14,483 nucleotides of DNA from Desulfobacterales bacterium. GTDB lineage: Bacteria; Desulfobacterota; Desulfobacteria; Desulfobacterales; RPRI01. Each line of letters opens with the position of its first letter. Position 1 is the first letter of the stretch. A program made the translations under genes and the position numbers. The notes under the pieces are model-generated. The model was not told where the DNA came from, ran no database searches, and saw nothing but the letters and a program-made list of their open reading frames with translations. The stretch covers positions 1-14,483 of the forward strand of contig JAGVOC010000471.1 of assembly GCA_020052975.1 (NCBI GenBank). The letters are read 5' to 3'. Below are positions 6,884 to 13,953 of this stretch, in pieces.

Positions 6884-6995
6884 GGTTTATGGTTTATGGT
6901 CTCTGGTTGCTTGTTTCTGGTCTATGATTTCTGGTTCCTGGTTTCTGATTTTATTGTTTAACCAGAAACTACAAACCAGGAACCAGAAACTAATT
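6884..6995. repeat. Heptad array A: 11 GGTTTCT-type units then 5 in inverse orientation
   Basis: From 6884 the sequence reads as consecutive 7-bp units without slippage: GGTTTAT, GGTTTAT, GGTCTCT, GGTTGCT, TGTTTCT, GGTCTAT and so on to 6960. The register continues through five units of the complement type (ACCAGAA, ACTACAA, ACCAGGA, ACCAGAA, ACTAATT) to 6995. A TTCACTA-type fragment follows and touches the stop of the DHS-like gene. It fills most of the gap between the MBL-fold and DHS-like genes. Confidence 0.85.
6928..6989. repeat. 17-bp perfect inverted repeat within array A
   Basis: TTTCTGGTTCCTGGTTT at 6928-6944 is exactly complementary to AAACCAGGAACCAGAAA at 6973-6989, with 28 bases between. 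In the transcript it could form a long stem between the DHS-like and MBL-fold coding regions. There is no U-run after it, so it is not a standard intrinsic terminator; it may act as an RNA stability or attenuation structure, or may only reflect inversion of the array. Confidence 0.6.
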
Positions 6996-7006
6996 CTTTT
7001 CACCAT

Positions 7007-7957
7007 TCACTGACCTATATTTTCTATAACTCCGGCAGCGATAAGAGGAAGCATTATCTCGTGATGTCCGGTGAGGCTGATACCTTTTCCCCCTTTTGCG
7101 GTCGGTCTGCCGACAACATTCGTCATCGGGCGATAATGCCGGATAAAATCCATGTTAACTGCGGTAAATGTATCAATATTATGACCGAGGTTACGGGCAA
7201 GAGTAGTTGCTTTAAGAAAGACTTCCGGCAAAATAACGGAAGAGCCAATATTAAGGTAAACTCCTTCGTTGAGGGTTGAGATAACCGAAGCAAAGGTCAG
7301 AAAATCCCTGTGGGTCGCCACGCCTGTGGCCCCTGCATCAAAACCTGGGTGCATGTGGATAATGTCTGTTCCTATTGCAACATGAACCGTGATGGGAATA
7401 TCAAGCACGGCGCCTGACGCAAGAATGCTTTTATCCCTGAAAGGAAAATTTTTTTCAGCAATCTCTCTCCCGACCGCCTCCCCAAGCCCCAGAGATTCCC
7501 TTTCAGCCCTCTTTATCGCCCCGTTTAAAAATTCGCCTGTTTCCCGCGCCATTCCGAAAGAGCCGTCTCCTATCGAAGCTGCAACATCTTCAGATGTCCT
7601 GCCGGTCATGGCAATTTCAGAGTCATGGATAATCCCGGCCCCGTTCATTGCAACGGCAGTTATTATTCCCCGCTGCATCAGATCAATTATTACAGGGTTC
7701 AGGCCAACCTTGATGACATGGGCGCCCATCCCGACAAGGATGGTTTTCTTTTTAAGGAAGGCTTCAGACATAGAGGATATGACCGTTCGCACATCCGTTC
7801 CTGCAAGTATGTCCGGAAGGGTGTCTATAAACTCTCTGAATGATTTGCCTTTTTTCCATGGAACGGCAAAATCATCAGCCGAGACTTTGCTTTGTCTTTC
7901 CGAAATAGAATAAGTCTTAAGCTTGCCGGTATCTATCGGCTTGAAAGAATGCGCCAT
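7007..7957 (-). CDS. Deoxyhypusine synthase-like protein of unknown function
   Basis: The 316-residue protein has a Rossmann-like pattern: ILVGMGAHVIKVGL at 73-86, VAMNGAGIIHDSEIA at 102-116, and a GTDIIHMHPGFDAGATG segment at 196-212, then LNIGSSVILPEVFLKA at 235-250. This layout recalls the deoxyhypusine synthase (DHS-like NAD-binding) fold, where a Gly/Ser-rich loop and a TxAGxxxHD segment hold NAD. I do not find the Lys-bearing motif near the C-terminus that genuine deoxyhypusine synthase uses to form its enzyme-substrate imine, and bacteria lack eIF5A, so the true reaction is unknown. GGAAG precedes the ATG, and the start is 15 bp after the gmhA stop, so it probably belongs to the selA-gmhA transcript. 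The gene is intact; family assignment is from memory of motifs only. Confidence 0.6.
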   Translation of the reverse strand: MAHSFKPIDTGKLKTYSISERQSKVSADDFAVPWKKGKSFREFIDTLPDILAGTDVRTVISSMSEAFLKKKTILVGMGAHVIKVGLNPVIIDLMQRGIITAVAMNGAGIIHDSEIAMTGRTSEDVAASIGDGSFGMARETGEFLNGAIKRAERESLGLGEAVGREIAEKNFPFRDKSILASGAVLDIPITVHVAIGTDIIHMHPGFDAGATGVATHRDFLTFASVISTLNEGVYLNIGSSVILPEVFLKATTLARNLGHNIDTFTAVNMDFIRHYRPMTNVVGRPTAKGGKGISLTGHHEIMLPLIAAGVIENIGQ

Positions 7958-7972
7958 ATTTTTCGACTTCCA

Positions 7973-8548
7973 TCAAAATTTATCGGGGAACAGATTCCTG
8001 TCAACCAGCTCACAAAGAATGTGCCCCAATGTAATATGAACTTCCTGAATCCTGGCAGTTATGTCGGATTCAACGGCAAAAACCATTTCTGCATATGAAG
8101 CAAGCTTGCCTCCACGGCCTGTAAAGCCCATGGTAAACAACCCTTTATCTTTGGCAGCCTCAATAGCCTTTATAACATTCTTCGAGTTTCCGCTCGTGCT
8201 TATGCCTATCGCAACATCACCCGCTCTTCCGAGAGCAAGAATCTGTTTTAAGAATATATCATCGAAGCTGTAGTCATTTCCTATGCTTGTCAAAATCGAG
8301 GTGTCGGTTGTCAGGGCTATAGCGGCAAGAGGCGGGCGTTCAATCCTGAACCGGTTAATAAATTCGGCAGCCATATGCTGGGCATCTGCAGCGCTCCCCC
8401 CGTTTCCGAAAATTAGTATCTTATGACCTGAAGCCAGAGAATCCGCTATTTTTTCGCCTCCCCTGATAATCAGATCAATATTCTTCTTTATGAAACTTTT
8501 TTTTAATTCTATGCTTTCTTCAATAATACTTTGAATTATGTCTCTCAT
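7973..8548 (-). CDS. gmhA: Sedoheptulose 7-phosphate isomerase GmhA
   Basis: This 191-residue SIS-domain protein matches GmhA, which converts sedoheptulose 7-phosphate to D-glycero-manno-heptose 7-phosphate, the first step to the ADP-heptose of lipopolysaccharide core. FGNGGSAADAQHMAAEF at 47-63 is the family signature and holds His58 and Glu62; ISTSGNSKNV at 116-125 is the sugar-phosphate loop; Gln168 and His176 match the catalytic Gln-His pair, with the same spacing as in E. coli. Its length is normal. The ATG overlaps the stop of the upstream TPR gene by 4 bp (ATGA), indicating translational coupling. Other heptose-pathway genes are not in this window. Presence of GmhA supports a Gram-negative envelope. 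Confidence 0.93.
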   Translation of the reverse strand: MRDIIQSIIEESIELKKSFIKKNIDLIIRGGEKIADSLASGHKILIFGNGGSAADAQHMAAEFINRFRIERPPLAAIALTTDTSILTSIGNDYSFDDIFLKQILALGRAGDVAIGISTSGNSKNVIKAIEAAKDKGLFTMGFTGRGGKLASYAEMVFAVESDITARIQEVHITLGHILCELVDRNLFPDKF

Positions 8549-9900
8549 GCTTTTTTTCTTTCAGCACGGGTCTCGTTAATATACCGGCCTGATTCACAGC
8601 CAAGCTCTTCCGCTTTTTCAAACTCTTTTATGGCATCACCCAAAAGACCGCGCTTGTGATAAATTCTTCCGAGTCTTTGCCTGAAAAGCCCGTTTTCAGG
8701 GGATATTTCAACGCTCTGACGGCAGAAAGTCAGGGCAATATCATGGTTTTTACCCTTTTGCTCATAGAGCAATGCAAGGGAAGACAATGAAGCAGCATCG
8801 TTAGGATTAATCTTTATTGCTTTCTCATATGCCGCTTCAGCTTCATCAGACATACCTGTTGCCGCAAAAATTTCACCAATATAAAAGAGAGCAGTGCTTG
8901 ATTCAGGCCTTAATTTTATGGCCTTTTCAAGGTATATTCTTCCTTCTTCCGGCTTTCCCAGTTCAAGGAGAAGCTTTCCTGTCTGAAAATCTATTTCGAA
9001 CAAATTTTCCCCAAAGTTACCGGCCTTAAAGAAGTGTTTGAGAGCTTTCTCTTTTTTCCCCATAAGCTGGTATGAAAGACCGGCATTATACATGGGCATT
9101 ATCTCTGCCGGCGAAAGCCTGATAGCCTCTTTAAATTCCTTGATGGCTTTTGAAAAATCTCCAAGAACCGCGTAGCAGACTCCAAGGCTGTTATGGACAT
9201 TCACATCGGTCGGATCGAACAAAAGGGCAGTCCTGAACTCTTTTATGGCGCCGTTTACATCTCCGTTCTGGTAAAGCTTGTCACCACTGATATTAAGGCT
9301 GACAGCATCAAAGGCCACAATACTGCCCGGGCCAAAAAAATCGGCATGCTCAAGCGCTTTCCGGGCATTTTCAATAATTTCATGTTTTTTGTAACTGAAA
9401 GCCGGATATGCCGCCACACCTGATGTGACGGTTTCCTTTCCTATCTTCTCAAGATTCACTTTTATTTTGACGGCAAGGTCTAAGCATCCTGCAGAATTTT
9501 TATCATGGAGATAACATCCGAACTCGAATCGGTCGAGCCGGCCCCAAAACCCATCTTCGGATCTGCATACATCATCGATTGTCTTTGCAACTCCACTGAT
9601 TATCCTTTCTGCCTGCTCCTTATCCTGCTCATTCTCCTGGCGGTTCATATTGTCAATACGCATTATGATTGCGCCAAATGCGTGGTAGGAATTAAGAAGT
9701 TTCAGGGCATATTCTGAAAAAGCGTCTCCGCTAAGCATGCCGGGAAAGAGCTTGTTTAATACGTCCTTTCCCCTGCCGTCTTTCTTTTTGCCATAAAATT
9801 TGCCCAATGGCCCAAGTTCGGCTTTTGACAGCAAAAATTCCTTTGAGCTGCTGCGGTTTTGAAATAAAAGGTTTTTATCCTTGCCTGAAGTCTGCTCCAT
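8545..9900 (-). CDS. Degenerate GGDEF domain fused to TPR repeats
   Basis: This 451-residue protein has two parts. Residues ~72-198 read like a GGDEF domain with a lost active site: FGAIIMRIDNMN (where active enzymes have an FD loop), RLDRFEFG at 121-128 in place of GG(D/E)EF, TVTSGVAAYP at 157-166 (SIGVA equivalent), and ARKALEHADFFGPGSIVAFD at 179-198, matching the terminal ALYxAKxxGRN helix. The Gly-Gly and acidic catalytic residues are absent, so it is unlikely to make cyclic di-GMP, though it might bind nucleotide. Residues ~203-440 contain about seven tetratricopeptide repeats, recognised by units such as NVHNSLGVCYAVLGDFSKAI. No signal peptide or membrane segment is visible. It overlaps selA by 1 bp (TAATG) and gmhA by 4 bp, so it is an integral part of the operon; a scaffolding role is the natural inference. 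Confidence 0.82.
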   Translation of the reverse strand: MEQTSGKDKNLLFQNRSSSKEFLLSKAELGPLGKFYGKKKDGRGKDVLNKLFPGMLSGDAFSEYALKLLNSYHAFGAIIMRIDNMNRQENEQDKEQAERIISGVAKTIDDVCRSEDGFWGRLDRFEFGCYLHDKNSAGCLDLAVKIKVNLEKIGKETVTSGVAAYPAFSYKKHEIIENARKALEHADFFGPGSIVAFDAVSLNISGDKLYQNGDVNGAIKEFRTALLFDPTDVNVHNSLGVCYAVLGDFSKAIKEFKEAIRLSPAEIMPMYNAGLSYQLMGKKEKALKHFFKAGNFGENLFEIDFQTGKLLLELGKPEEGRIYLEKAIKLRPESSTALFYIGEIFAATGMSDEAEAAYEKAIKINPNDAASLSSLALLYEQKGKNHDIALTFCRQSVEISPENGLFRQRLGRIYHKRGLLGDAIKEFEKAEELGCESGRYINETRAERKKA

Positions 9901-11324
9901 TATTGATTCCTGTTTAGAACATTGTTTAAAGCGTTTTTAATAGCTGTAAGTTCCTCTTCGTGAACTGTCCTCAAATCCATAATAAAATAATCATCTTCAA
10001 TCCTGCCTATTACAGGCGGCATGTTTTCGCGCATATTCCTTTCAAGGGAGTTTGCCGAAACCCCTTCGATTTTGACCGCAATGCACTTGCTGGGAAGATC
10101 AAGAAGCGGAAGTGAGCCGCCCCCTGCTTTTGAACATCTGTCTGCAACAGTTATGGAAAGGGCGGGATTATTTATCTTTGAAAGTAATTTATAAAGTTTA
10201 TCAGCCCGTTTTTTTATTAAGTCAAAAGGAATCGTCAGCATGCGAAGAGTGGGTATAAGATGCACCGCTTTTTCAGGGTCCCTGTACAGTCTGAGCGTGC
10301 TTTCAAGGGCGGCAAGCGTCAGTTTGTCTATCCGAAGGGCTCTGGTTATGGGATTCTTCTTTATGCTGTCCAGAACATCCTTCTTCCCCACTATTATCCC
10401 GGCCTGGGGACCGCCAAGCAGTTTGTCTCCGCTGAAAGTCACAACATCCGCTCCCGCGGACACTGATTCCTGAACGGTAGGCTCCTTCGAAAGACCGTAT
10501 TTTGAAAAATCAATGAAAGTTCCGCTCCCCAGATCCTCCATGACTGGAATCTGGTGCTTTGAGCCAAGCTCCACAAGCTCCTTGAGTGTCACGCTCGCGG
10601 TAAACCCGACAACGCTGTAGTTGCTGGTATGGACTTTCAGCAAAAGGGCCGTATCGCCGTCAATTGCCCCAATATAATCTTTAAGGTGCGTCCGGTTTGT
10701 GGTTCCGACCTCTTTCAATATCGCCCCGCTTTTTGCCATGACATCGGGGATCCTGAACGAGCCTCCTATTTCAACCAGCTCACCTCTTGAAACTATGACC
10801 TTTCTGTTTCTTGCGGTTGTTTCGAGGCACAGCAAAACGGCTGCCGCGTTATTATTTACAACCATTGCCGCCTCGGCGCCGCTTATTTCGCACAGAATCT
10901 CTTCGACAGAACTGTATCTTGAGCCTCGCTCTCCCTTCTCCAGATCGAACTCGAGGTTCGAATAACCGGTTGCAACGGCAATAATATTTTCGGCGGCGCA
11001 TTCGGCAAGAATGGAGCGGCCAAGATTTGTATGGACGACAACGCCGGTTGCATTTATGACACGTTTCAGATTAGGTGTCATGGCTTTGCCGACAGCCGCT
11101 TTGGTTTTGTCAAGAACAGGAGAATCGGTTAAATCATTTTCGTCAGGGCGCTGATCGCCTCTCAATATACCGACCCTCAAATCTTCAACAACCTTTCTTG
11201 CAGCCTGAAGAAGAACCGATCTTGGAACGTTTTCAAAGTCCGGTTCTTTCTTTGAAAGTTCAAGAATATGGTCTATGCCGGGAAGCATTTGCAAAAGGGC
11301 CTGCTGTTTTTCATTCAATTCCAT
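9900..11324 (-). CDS. selA: L-seryl-tRNA(Sec) selenium transferase SelA
   Basis: SelA is a PLP enzyme that converts seryl-tRNA(Sec) to selenocysteyl-tRNA(Sec) using selenophosphate. The 474-residue protein is near the usual length (~463 in E. coli). Evidence: NATGVVVHTNLGRS at 91-104, YSNLEFDLEKGERGSR at 121-136, VGTTNRTHLKDY near 206-217, and TFSGDKLLGGPQAG at 296-309, where Lys301 should hold PLP. The N-terminal helical domain (residues 1-80) is present, as in SelA but not in short SelA-like proteins. The ATG at 11324 has only a weak upstream site. It opens a minus-strand operon, with its stop overlapping the next gene by 1 bp. The usual partner selB is not adjacent in this window and may lie elsewhere. 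A selenocysteine-using organism is implied. Confidence 0.96.
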   Translation of the reverse strand: MELNEKQQALLQMLPGIDHILELSKKEPDFENVPRSVLLQAARKVVEDLRVGILRGDQRPDENDLTDSPVLDKTKAAVGKAMTPNLKRVINATGVVVHTNLGRSILAECAAENIIAVATGYSNLEFDLEKGERGSRYSSVEEILCEISGAEAAMVVNNNAAAVLLCLETTARNRKVIVSRGELVEIGGSFRIPDVMAKSGAILKEVGTTNRTHLKDYIGAIDGDTALLLKVHTSNYSVVGFTASVTLKELVELGSKHQIPVMEDLGSGTFIDFSKYGLSKEPTVQESVSAGADVVTFSGDKLLGGPQAGIIVGKKDVLDSIKKNPITRALRIDKLTLAALESTLRLYRDPEKAVHLIPTLRMLTIPFDLIKKRADKLYKLLSKINNPALSITVADRCSKAGGGSLPLLDLPSKCIAVKIEGVSANSLERNMRENMPPVIGRIEDDYFIMDLRTVHEEELTAIKNALNNVLNRNQ

Positions 11325-11362
11325 ATAAAAATCCAGTTGCTCGAAACGCTGGGCGTTTCTCA

Positions 11363-11516
11363 GGTCTTTGGTTTAGGGTTTCTGGTTCGTTGTTCGTACA
11401 TCGAACATCGCACTTCGTACTTCGAAGTTCGCCCTTCGATGTTCGATATTCGATATTCGATCTACAATTCACTTTTTACTGTTCACTATTCACTTTTCAC
11501 CATTCACTATTTCATT
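11363..11516. repeat. Heptad array B: 22 degenerate 7-bp units
   Basis: The 154 bp divide into 22 units in three successive types. The first is GGTTTCT-like (GGTCTTT, GGTTTAG, GGTTTCT, GGTTCGT). Then come TTCGA-like units (TGTTCGT, ACATCGA, ACTTCGA, CCTTCGA, TATTCGA, TATTCGA), with the TT in the same phase. After a junction unit (TCTACAA) follow TTCACTA-like units (TTCACTT, TTCACTA, TTCACCA, TTCACTA). The TTC phase shifts at that junction: the interval there is 12 bases instead of 14. Confidence 0.88.
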
Positions 11517-11578
11517 CCATATCATTTTAAACTTAATTAATTCAACATATTTCTTAATATTCAACCGTAAGGTTTTTT

Positions 11579-11707
11579 GACAGGATCAACAGGATGGACA
11601 GGATGTTGCCTGCCGGCCGGAAGCCGGTCAGGCAATAAACCATCGCCTGCGGCGAGGAAGGGCAATGCGGCCTTACAAATCATCCTGTTAATCCTGTAAA
11701 TCCTGTC
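11579..11707. repeat. Structured ACAGGAT repeat element, copy 2 (129 bp)
   Basis: The left end reads GACAGGATC, AACAGGATG, GACAGGATG, three units with a 9-bp period; the right end is CATCCTGTT, AATCCTGTA, AATCCTGTC, their inverse. Inside, TTGCCTGCCGGC (11606-11617) pairs with GCCGGTCAGGCAA (11623-11635) around loop CGGAA, with one unpaired base, and TCGCC (11643-11647) pairs with GGCGA (11651-11655) around TGC. The order, loop and length match copy 1 at 4183-4312, while both stems differ in sequence but still pair. No reading frame is inside. Confidence 0.78.
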
Positions 11708-11758
11708 AGATAAGTTTTTATTTTCATGAAAAACAGATTGTGTGGTATATGAAAGAAA

Positions 11759-11793
11759 GGTCTCTGGTTTATGGTTTTTGGTCTCTGGTTAAA
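11759..11793. repeat. Heptad array C1: five GGTTTCT-type units
   Basis: Units GGTCTCT, GGTTTAT, GGTTTTT, GGTCTCT, GGTTAAA in unbroken 7-bp register, on the rfbB side of structured element copy 2. Confidence 0.75.
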
Positions 11794-11807
11794 TATATTT
11801 TAAAAGC

Positions 11808-11870
11808 GATATTCGACGTACGATATTCGATATTCGTCTTCTGGTTACTGATAACTGATTATCGTTAATG
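11808..11870. repeat. Heptad array C2: nine units just upstream of rfbB
   Basis: Units GATATTC, GACGTAC, GATATTC, GATATTC, GTCTTCT, GGTTACT, GATAACT, GATTATC, GTTAATG in register. The array ends 14 bases before the rfbB start codon, so it should be part of the rfbB leader or promoter region. Confidence 0.72.
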
Positions 11871-11884
11871 GAACTTTCGTATCT

Positions 11885-12943
11885 ATGAAAAACATCCTTG
11901 TCACAGGCGGCTGCGGTTTCATCGGGTCAAACTTTATACGCTATCTGCTAACTGAAACAAGTTTCGACGGACGCATTATAAACGTCGACAAACTCACTTA
12001 TGCCGGGAACCTTGAAAATCTTGCCGGAATCGAAGAGGCTTTTCCCGGCCGATATTATTTCAGCAGAACCGATATATGCGATCTTCTTGAGATGTCGGCG
12101 ATATATGAAATGTATGAAATCGACGCCATTTGTCATTTTGCCGCCGAGTCGCACGTTGACCGGTCAATAGCAAAACCCTCGGATTTTATCCATGCGAACA
12201 TTGTCGGCACATTCTGCCTTCTTGAACTTGCAAGGCTGCACAGCAGTAAAATTGCCCTTTTTCACCATGTGAGCACAGACGAGGTTTTCGGCTCGCTCGG
12301 CAAAGCCGGATGCTTTACCGAAAACACGCCATATAATCCAAGCAGCCCTTATTCGGCCTCAAAAGCCGCCGCTGACCACCTCGTAAGATCATACGCAATT
12401 ACCTACGCCATTCCCGTGACAATCTCGAACTGTTCAAACAACTACGGACCTTACCAGTTTCCCGAAAAGCTGATACCCCTCATGATTTTAAACGCAATTG
12501 AAAACAAGCCCCTCCCGGTATACGGAGAAGGCGTTAATGTCCGTGACTGGCTCTATGTAAAAGATCACTGCCGGGCAATATGGGAGATAATGAAGAAGGG
12601 CCGCCGGGGTGAAACATACAATATCGGAGGCGGGTGCGAAAAAACGAATATCGACGTGGTTAGAATAATCTGCGACCTTGTAGACCAAATAGTCCCGGGG
12701 TCAAACGGAAATCCCCGGAGAAACCTGATAACTTTTATAAAGGACAGGCCCGGCCATGACCTTAGATACGCGATGGATTTTACAAAGCTGAAAATGGAGC
12801 TGGGATGGACTCCTTCCAAAACTTTTGAAACCGGGATCAAAGAGACCATATACTGGTATATTGAAAACAGTGAATGGGTGAAACGGGTAAAAAGCGGCGA
12901 GTATATGGACTGGATGAAACAACAGTATGAAAACCTGCAATAG
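11885..12943 (+). CDS. rfbB: dTDP-glucose 4,6-dehydratase
   Basis: The 352-residue extended short-chain dehydrogenase converts dTDP-glucose to dTDP-4-keto-6-deoxyglucose, the precursor of rhamnose and other deoxysugars in O-antigen and polysaccharides. The NAD-binding loop TGGCGFIGS is at 7-15; FAAESHVDRS at 85-94 is typical of this family; HVSTDEVFG at 128-136 carries the Thr131-Asp132-Glu133 catalytic set; YSASKAAADH at 156-165 contains the Tyr156/Lys160 pair; NCSNNYGPYQFPEKLIPL follows. The sequence is full length. The ribosome site before ATG 11885 is weak (GGAA, about 10 bases away). Normally rfbB is clustered with rfbA, rfbC and rfbD; here its downstream neighbour is pyrF, 18 bp away, and no other rfb genes are in the window. 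Confidence 0.94.
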   Translation: MKNILVTGGCGFIGSNFIRYLLTETSFDGRIINVDKLTYAGNLENLAGIEEAFPGRYYFSRTDICDLLEMSAIYEMYEIDAICHFAAESHVDRSIAKPSDFIHANIVGTFCLLELARLHSSKIALFHHVSTDEVFGSLGKAGCFTENTPYNPSSPYSASKAAADHLVRSYAITYAIPVTISNCSNNYGPYQFPEKLIPLMILNAIENKPLPVYGEGVNVRDWLYVKDHCRAIWEIMKKGRRGETYNIGGGCEKTNIDVVRIICDLVDQIVPGSNGNPRRNLITFIKDRPGHDLRYAMDFTKLKMELGWTPSKTFETGIKETIYWYIENSEWVKRVKSGEYMDWMKQQYENLQ

Positions 12944-12961
12944 CTTTATGGAGAACTGAAT

Positions 12962-13684
12962 ATGAAGCGTGTAAAGGATTATATTATATTTTCACTCGAT
13001 GTCTCTTCTGCAGGAGAGGCCAGGCATTATATCAGTCTTCTTTCAGAACATGTGGGTATGTTCAAGGTGGGGCTTGAACTTTTCATACGATCGGGACCTG
13101 AAGTAATAAAAATGATAAAAGATATGAGCCAGGCCGGGATTTTCCTTGACCTTAAACTCCATGATATTCCGGCAACCGTAAGGCGGGCCATGGAAAGCAT
13201 TGCTGACCTCGGGGTAAATCTGACAACCGTTCACTGCGGAGAAACAACAGAGATGCTTAAAGCCGCAGTTGCCGGAAGCTCCGGGAAAACGGGTGTTCTC
13301 GGGGTGACAGTCTTAACGAGCGTGTCGGCCTTTGATATCAAAAAAGCAGGTTTTGAAAATCAATATTACTCTGACATTACAAAACTTGTTTTAAAACGCG
13401 CTGAAACCGCAAAGGATGCCGGGTGTGCCGGCGTTGTCTGTTCCGGGCTTGAAGCAAAGATGATAAAAAATGCCTTCGGGAAAGAATTTCTCGCGGTCAC
13501 GCCGGGAATAAGGCCGGCCTGGAGTCTGGGCAAAAAAGACGACCAGCAGCGGGTAACAACTCCTGCCGATGCAATCAAAAACGGCTCCGATTATCTTGTA
13601 ATAGGACGGCCGATAAGGGATGCAAATGATCCCGTGTCGGCGGCCGTCATGACTGCGGAGGAGATTGAATCCGCGTTAAAATAG
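12962..13684 (+). CDS. pyrF: Orotidine 5'-phosphate decarboxylase
   Basis: PyrF decarboxylates OMP to UMP, the last step of pyrimidine synthesis. The 240-residue TIM-barrel protein has Asp13 in the first strand, Lys35 in FKVGLEL, and the catalytic array FLDLKLHDIPATV with Asp63, Lys65 and Asp68 (the DxKxxD signature). Near the C-terminus, VTPGIRPAWSLGKKDDQQR and YLVIGRPIRDANDP form the phosphate-binding loops. Length matches the family (~230-245). GGAGA is 9 bases before the ATG, and the gene lies 18 bp after rfbB, so the two are probably co-transcribed, which may be coincidence of position rather than a shared pathway. Confidence 0.96.
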   Translation: MKRVKDYIIFSLDVSSAGEARHYISLLSEHVGMFKVGLELFIRSGPEVIKMIKDMSQAGIFLDLKLHDIPATVRRAMESIADLGVNLTTVHCGETTEMLKAAVAGSSGKTGVLGVTVLTSVSAFDIKKAGFENQYYSDITKLVLKRAETAKDAGCAGVVCSGLEAKMIKNAFGKEFLAVTPGIRPAWSLGKKDDQQRVTTPADAIKNGSDYLVIGRPIRDANDPVSAAVMTAEEIESALK

Positions 13685-13721
13685 AAGGGAGTGCACTGGA
13701 TTCCTGCTTTTTACGAAGCTG

Positions 13722-13811
13722 TCAAAGTAGGAGGAGCCTGTAGATTGTGGCACACAAAATAACGGCCCCGATTACAAGAGAGAGTATAAGCTGGTCGGTG
13801 CTGAATTTCAA
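13722..13811 (-). CDS. Possible 29-residue membrane protein
   Basis: On the minus strand a short frame starting at TTG 13811 ends with TGA at 13722. It encodes a polar start (KFSTDQ) followed by about 22 mostly hydrophobic residues (containing LILSLVIGAVIL), which reads like a single transmembrane helix with a final basic residue and Leu run. The frame is open for several codons upstream of TTG but contains no ATG, and no good ribosome site is obvious. It could be a genuine small protein, a remnant of a larger one, or chance. Plus-strand frames here are less convincing. Confidence 0.22.
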   Translation of the reverse strand: MKFSTDQLILSLVIGAVILCATIYRLLLL

Positions 13812-13822
13812 ATCACTGCTTT

Positions 13823-13878
13823 CGTCTCTGGTTTATGGTCTCTGGTCTCTGGTTTCTGGTCTGTTGTTCGTGGTCTAA
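13823..13878. repeat. Heptad array D1: eight GGTCTCT-type units
   Basis: Units CGTCTCT, GGTTTAT, GGTCTCT, GGTCTCT, GGTTTCT, GGTCTGT, TGTTCGT, GGTCTAA run in register in the gap between pyrF and lysC. They are followed by AGTCTGAAGG, which is complementary with one mismatch to CCTTCAGTCT at 13921-13930 and could form a weak stem between the converging genes. Confidence 0.8.
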
Positions 13879-13953
13879 TAGTCTGAAGGTTTTTGGACTG
13901 AAGACTTTTAATAACTACAGCCTTCAGTCTATCTACCTAACGCCTTATTTCTT

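Larger units (their letters stand above)
11325..11884. other. 560-bp divergent intergenic region between selA and rfbB
   Basis: It lies between two start codons that point away from each other, so it should contain the promoters of both selA and rfbB, but it is almost filled with repeats: heptad array B (11363-11516), structured element copy 2 (11579-11707), then arrays at 11759-11793 and 11808-11870. No gene is supported. The AT-rich stretch at 11521-11570 is the most likely place for a promoter, but I could not identify convincing boxes. Confidence 0.65.

Noticed and set aside
6928..6989. Intrinsic terminator
   Set aside because: The stem is long and perfect but has a 28-base loop and is not followed by a T-run on either strand.
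11363..11516. CRISPR-like array
   Set aside because: The units are 7 bp and degenerate, with no 25-40 bp repeats or unique spacers and no cas genes.
13685..13710. Terminator after pyrF
   Set aside because: The AGTGCACT palindrome and the short T-run at 13708-13712 do not form a stable GC-rich stem directly before the T-run.
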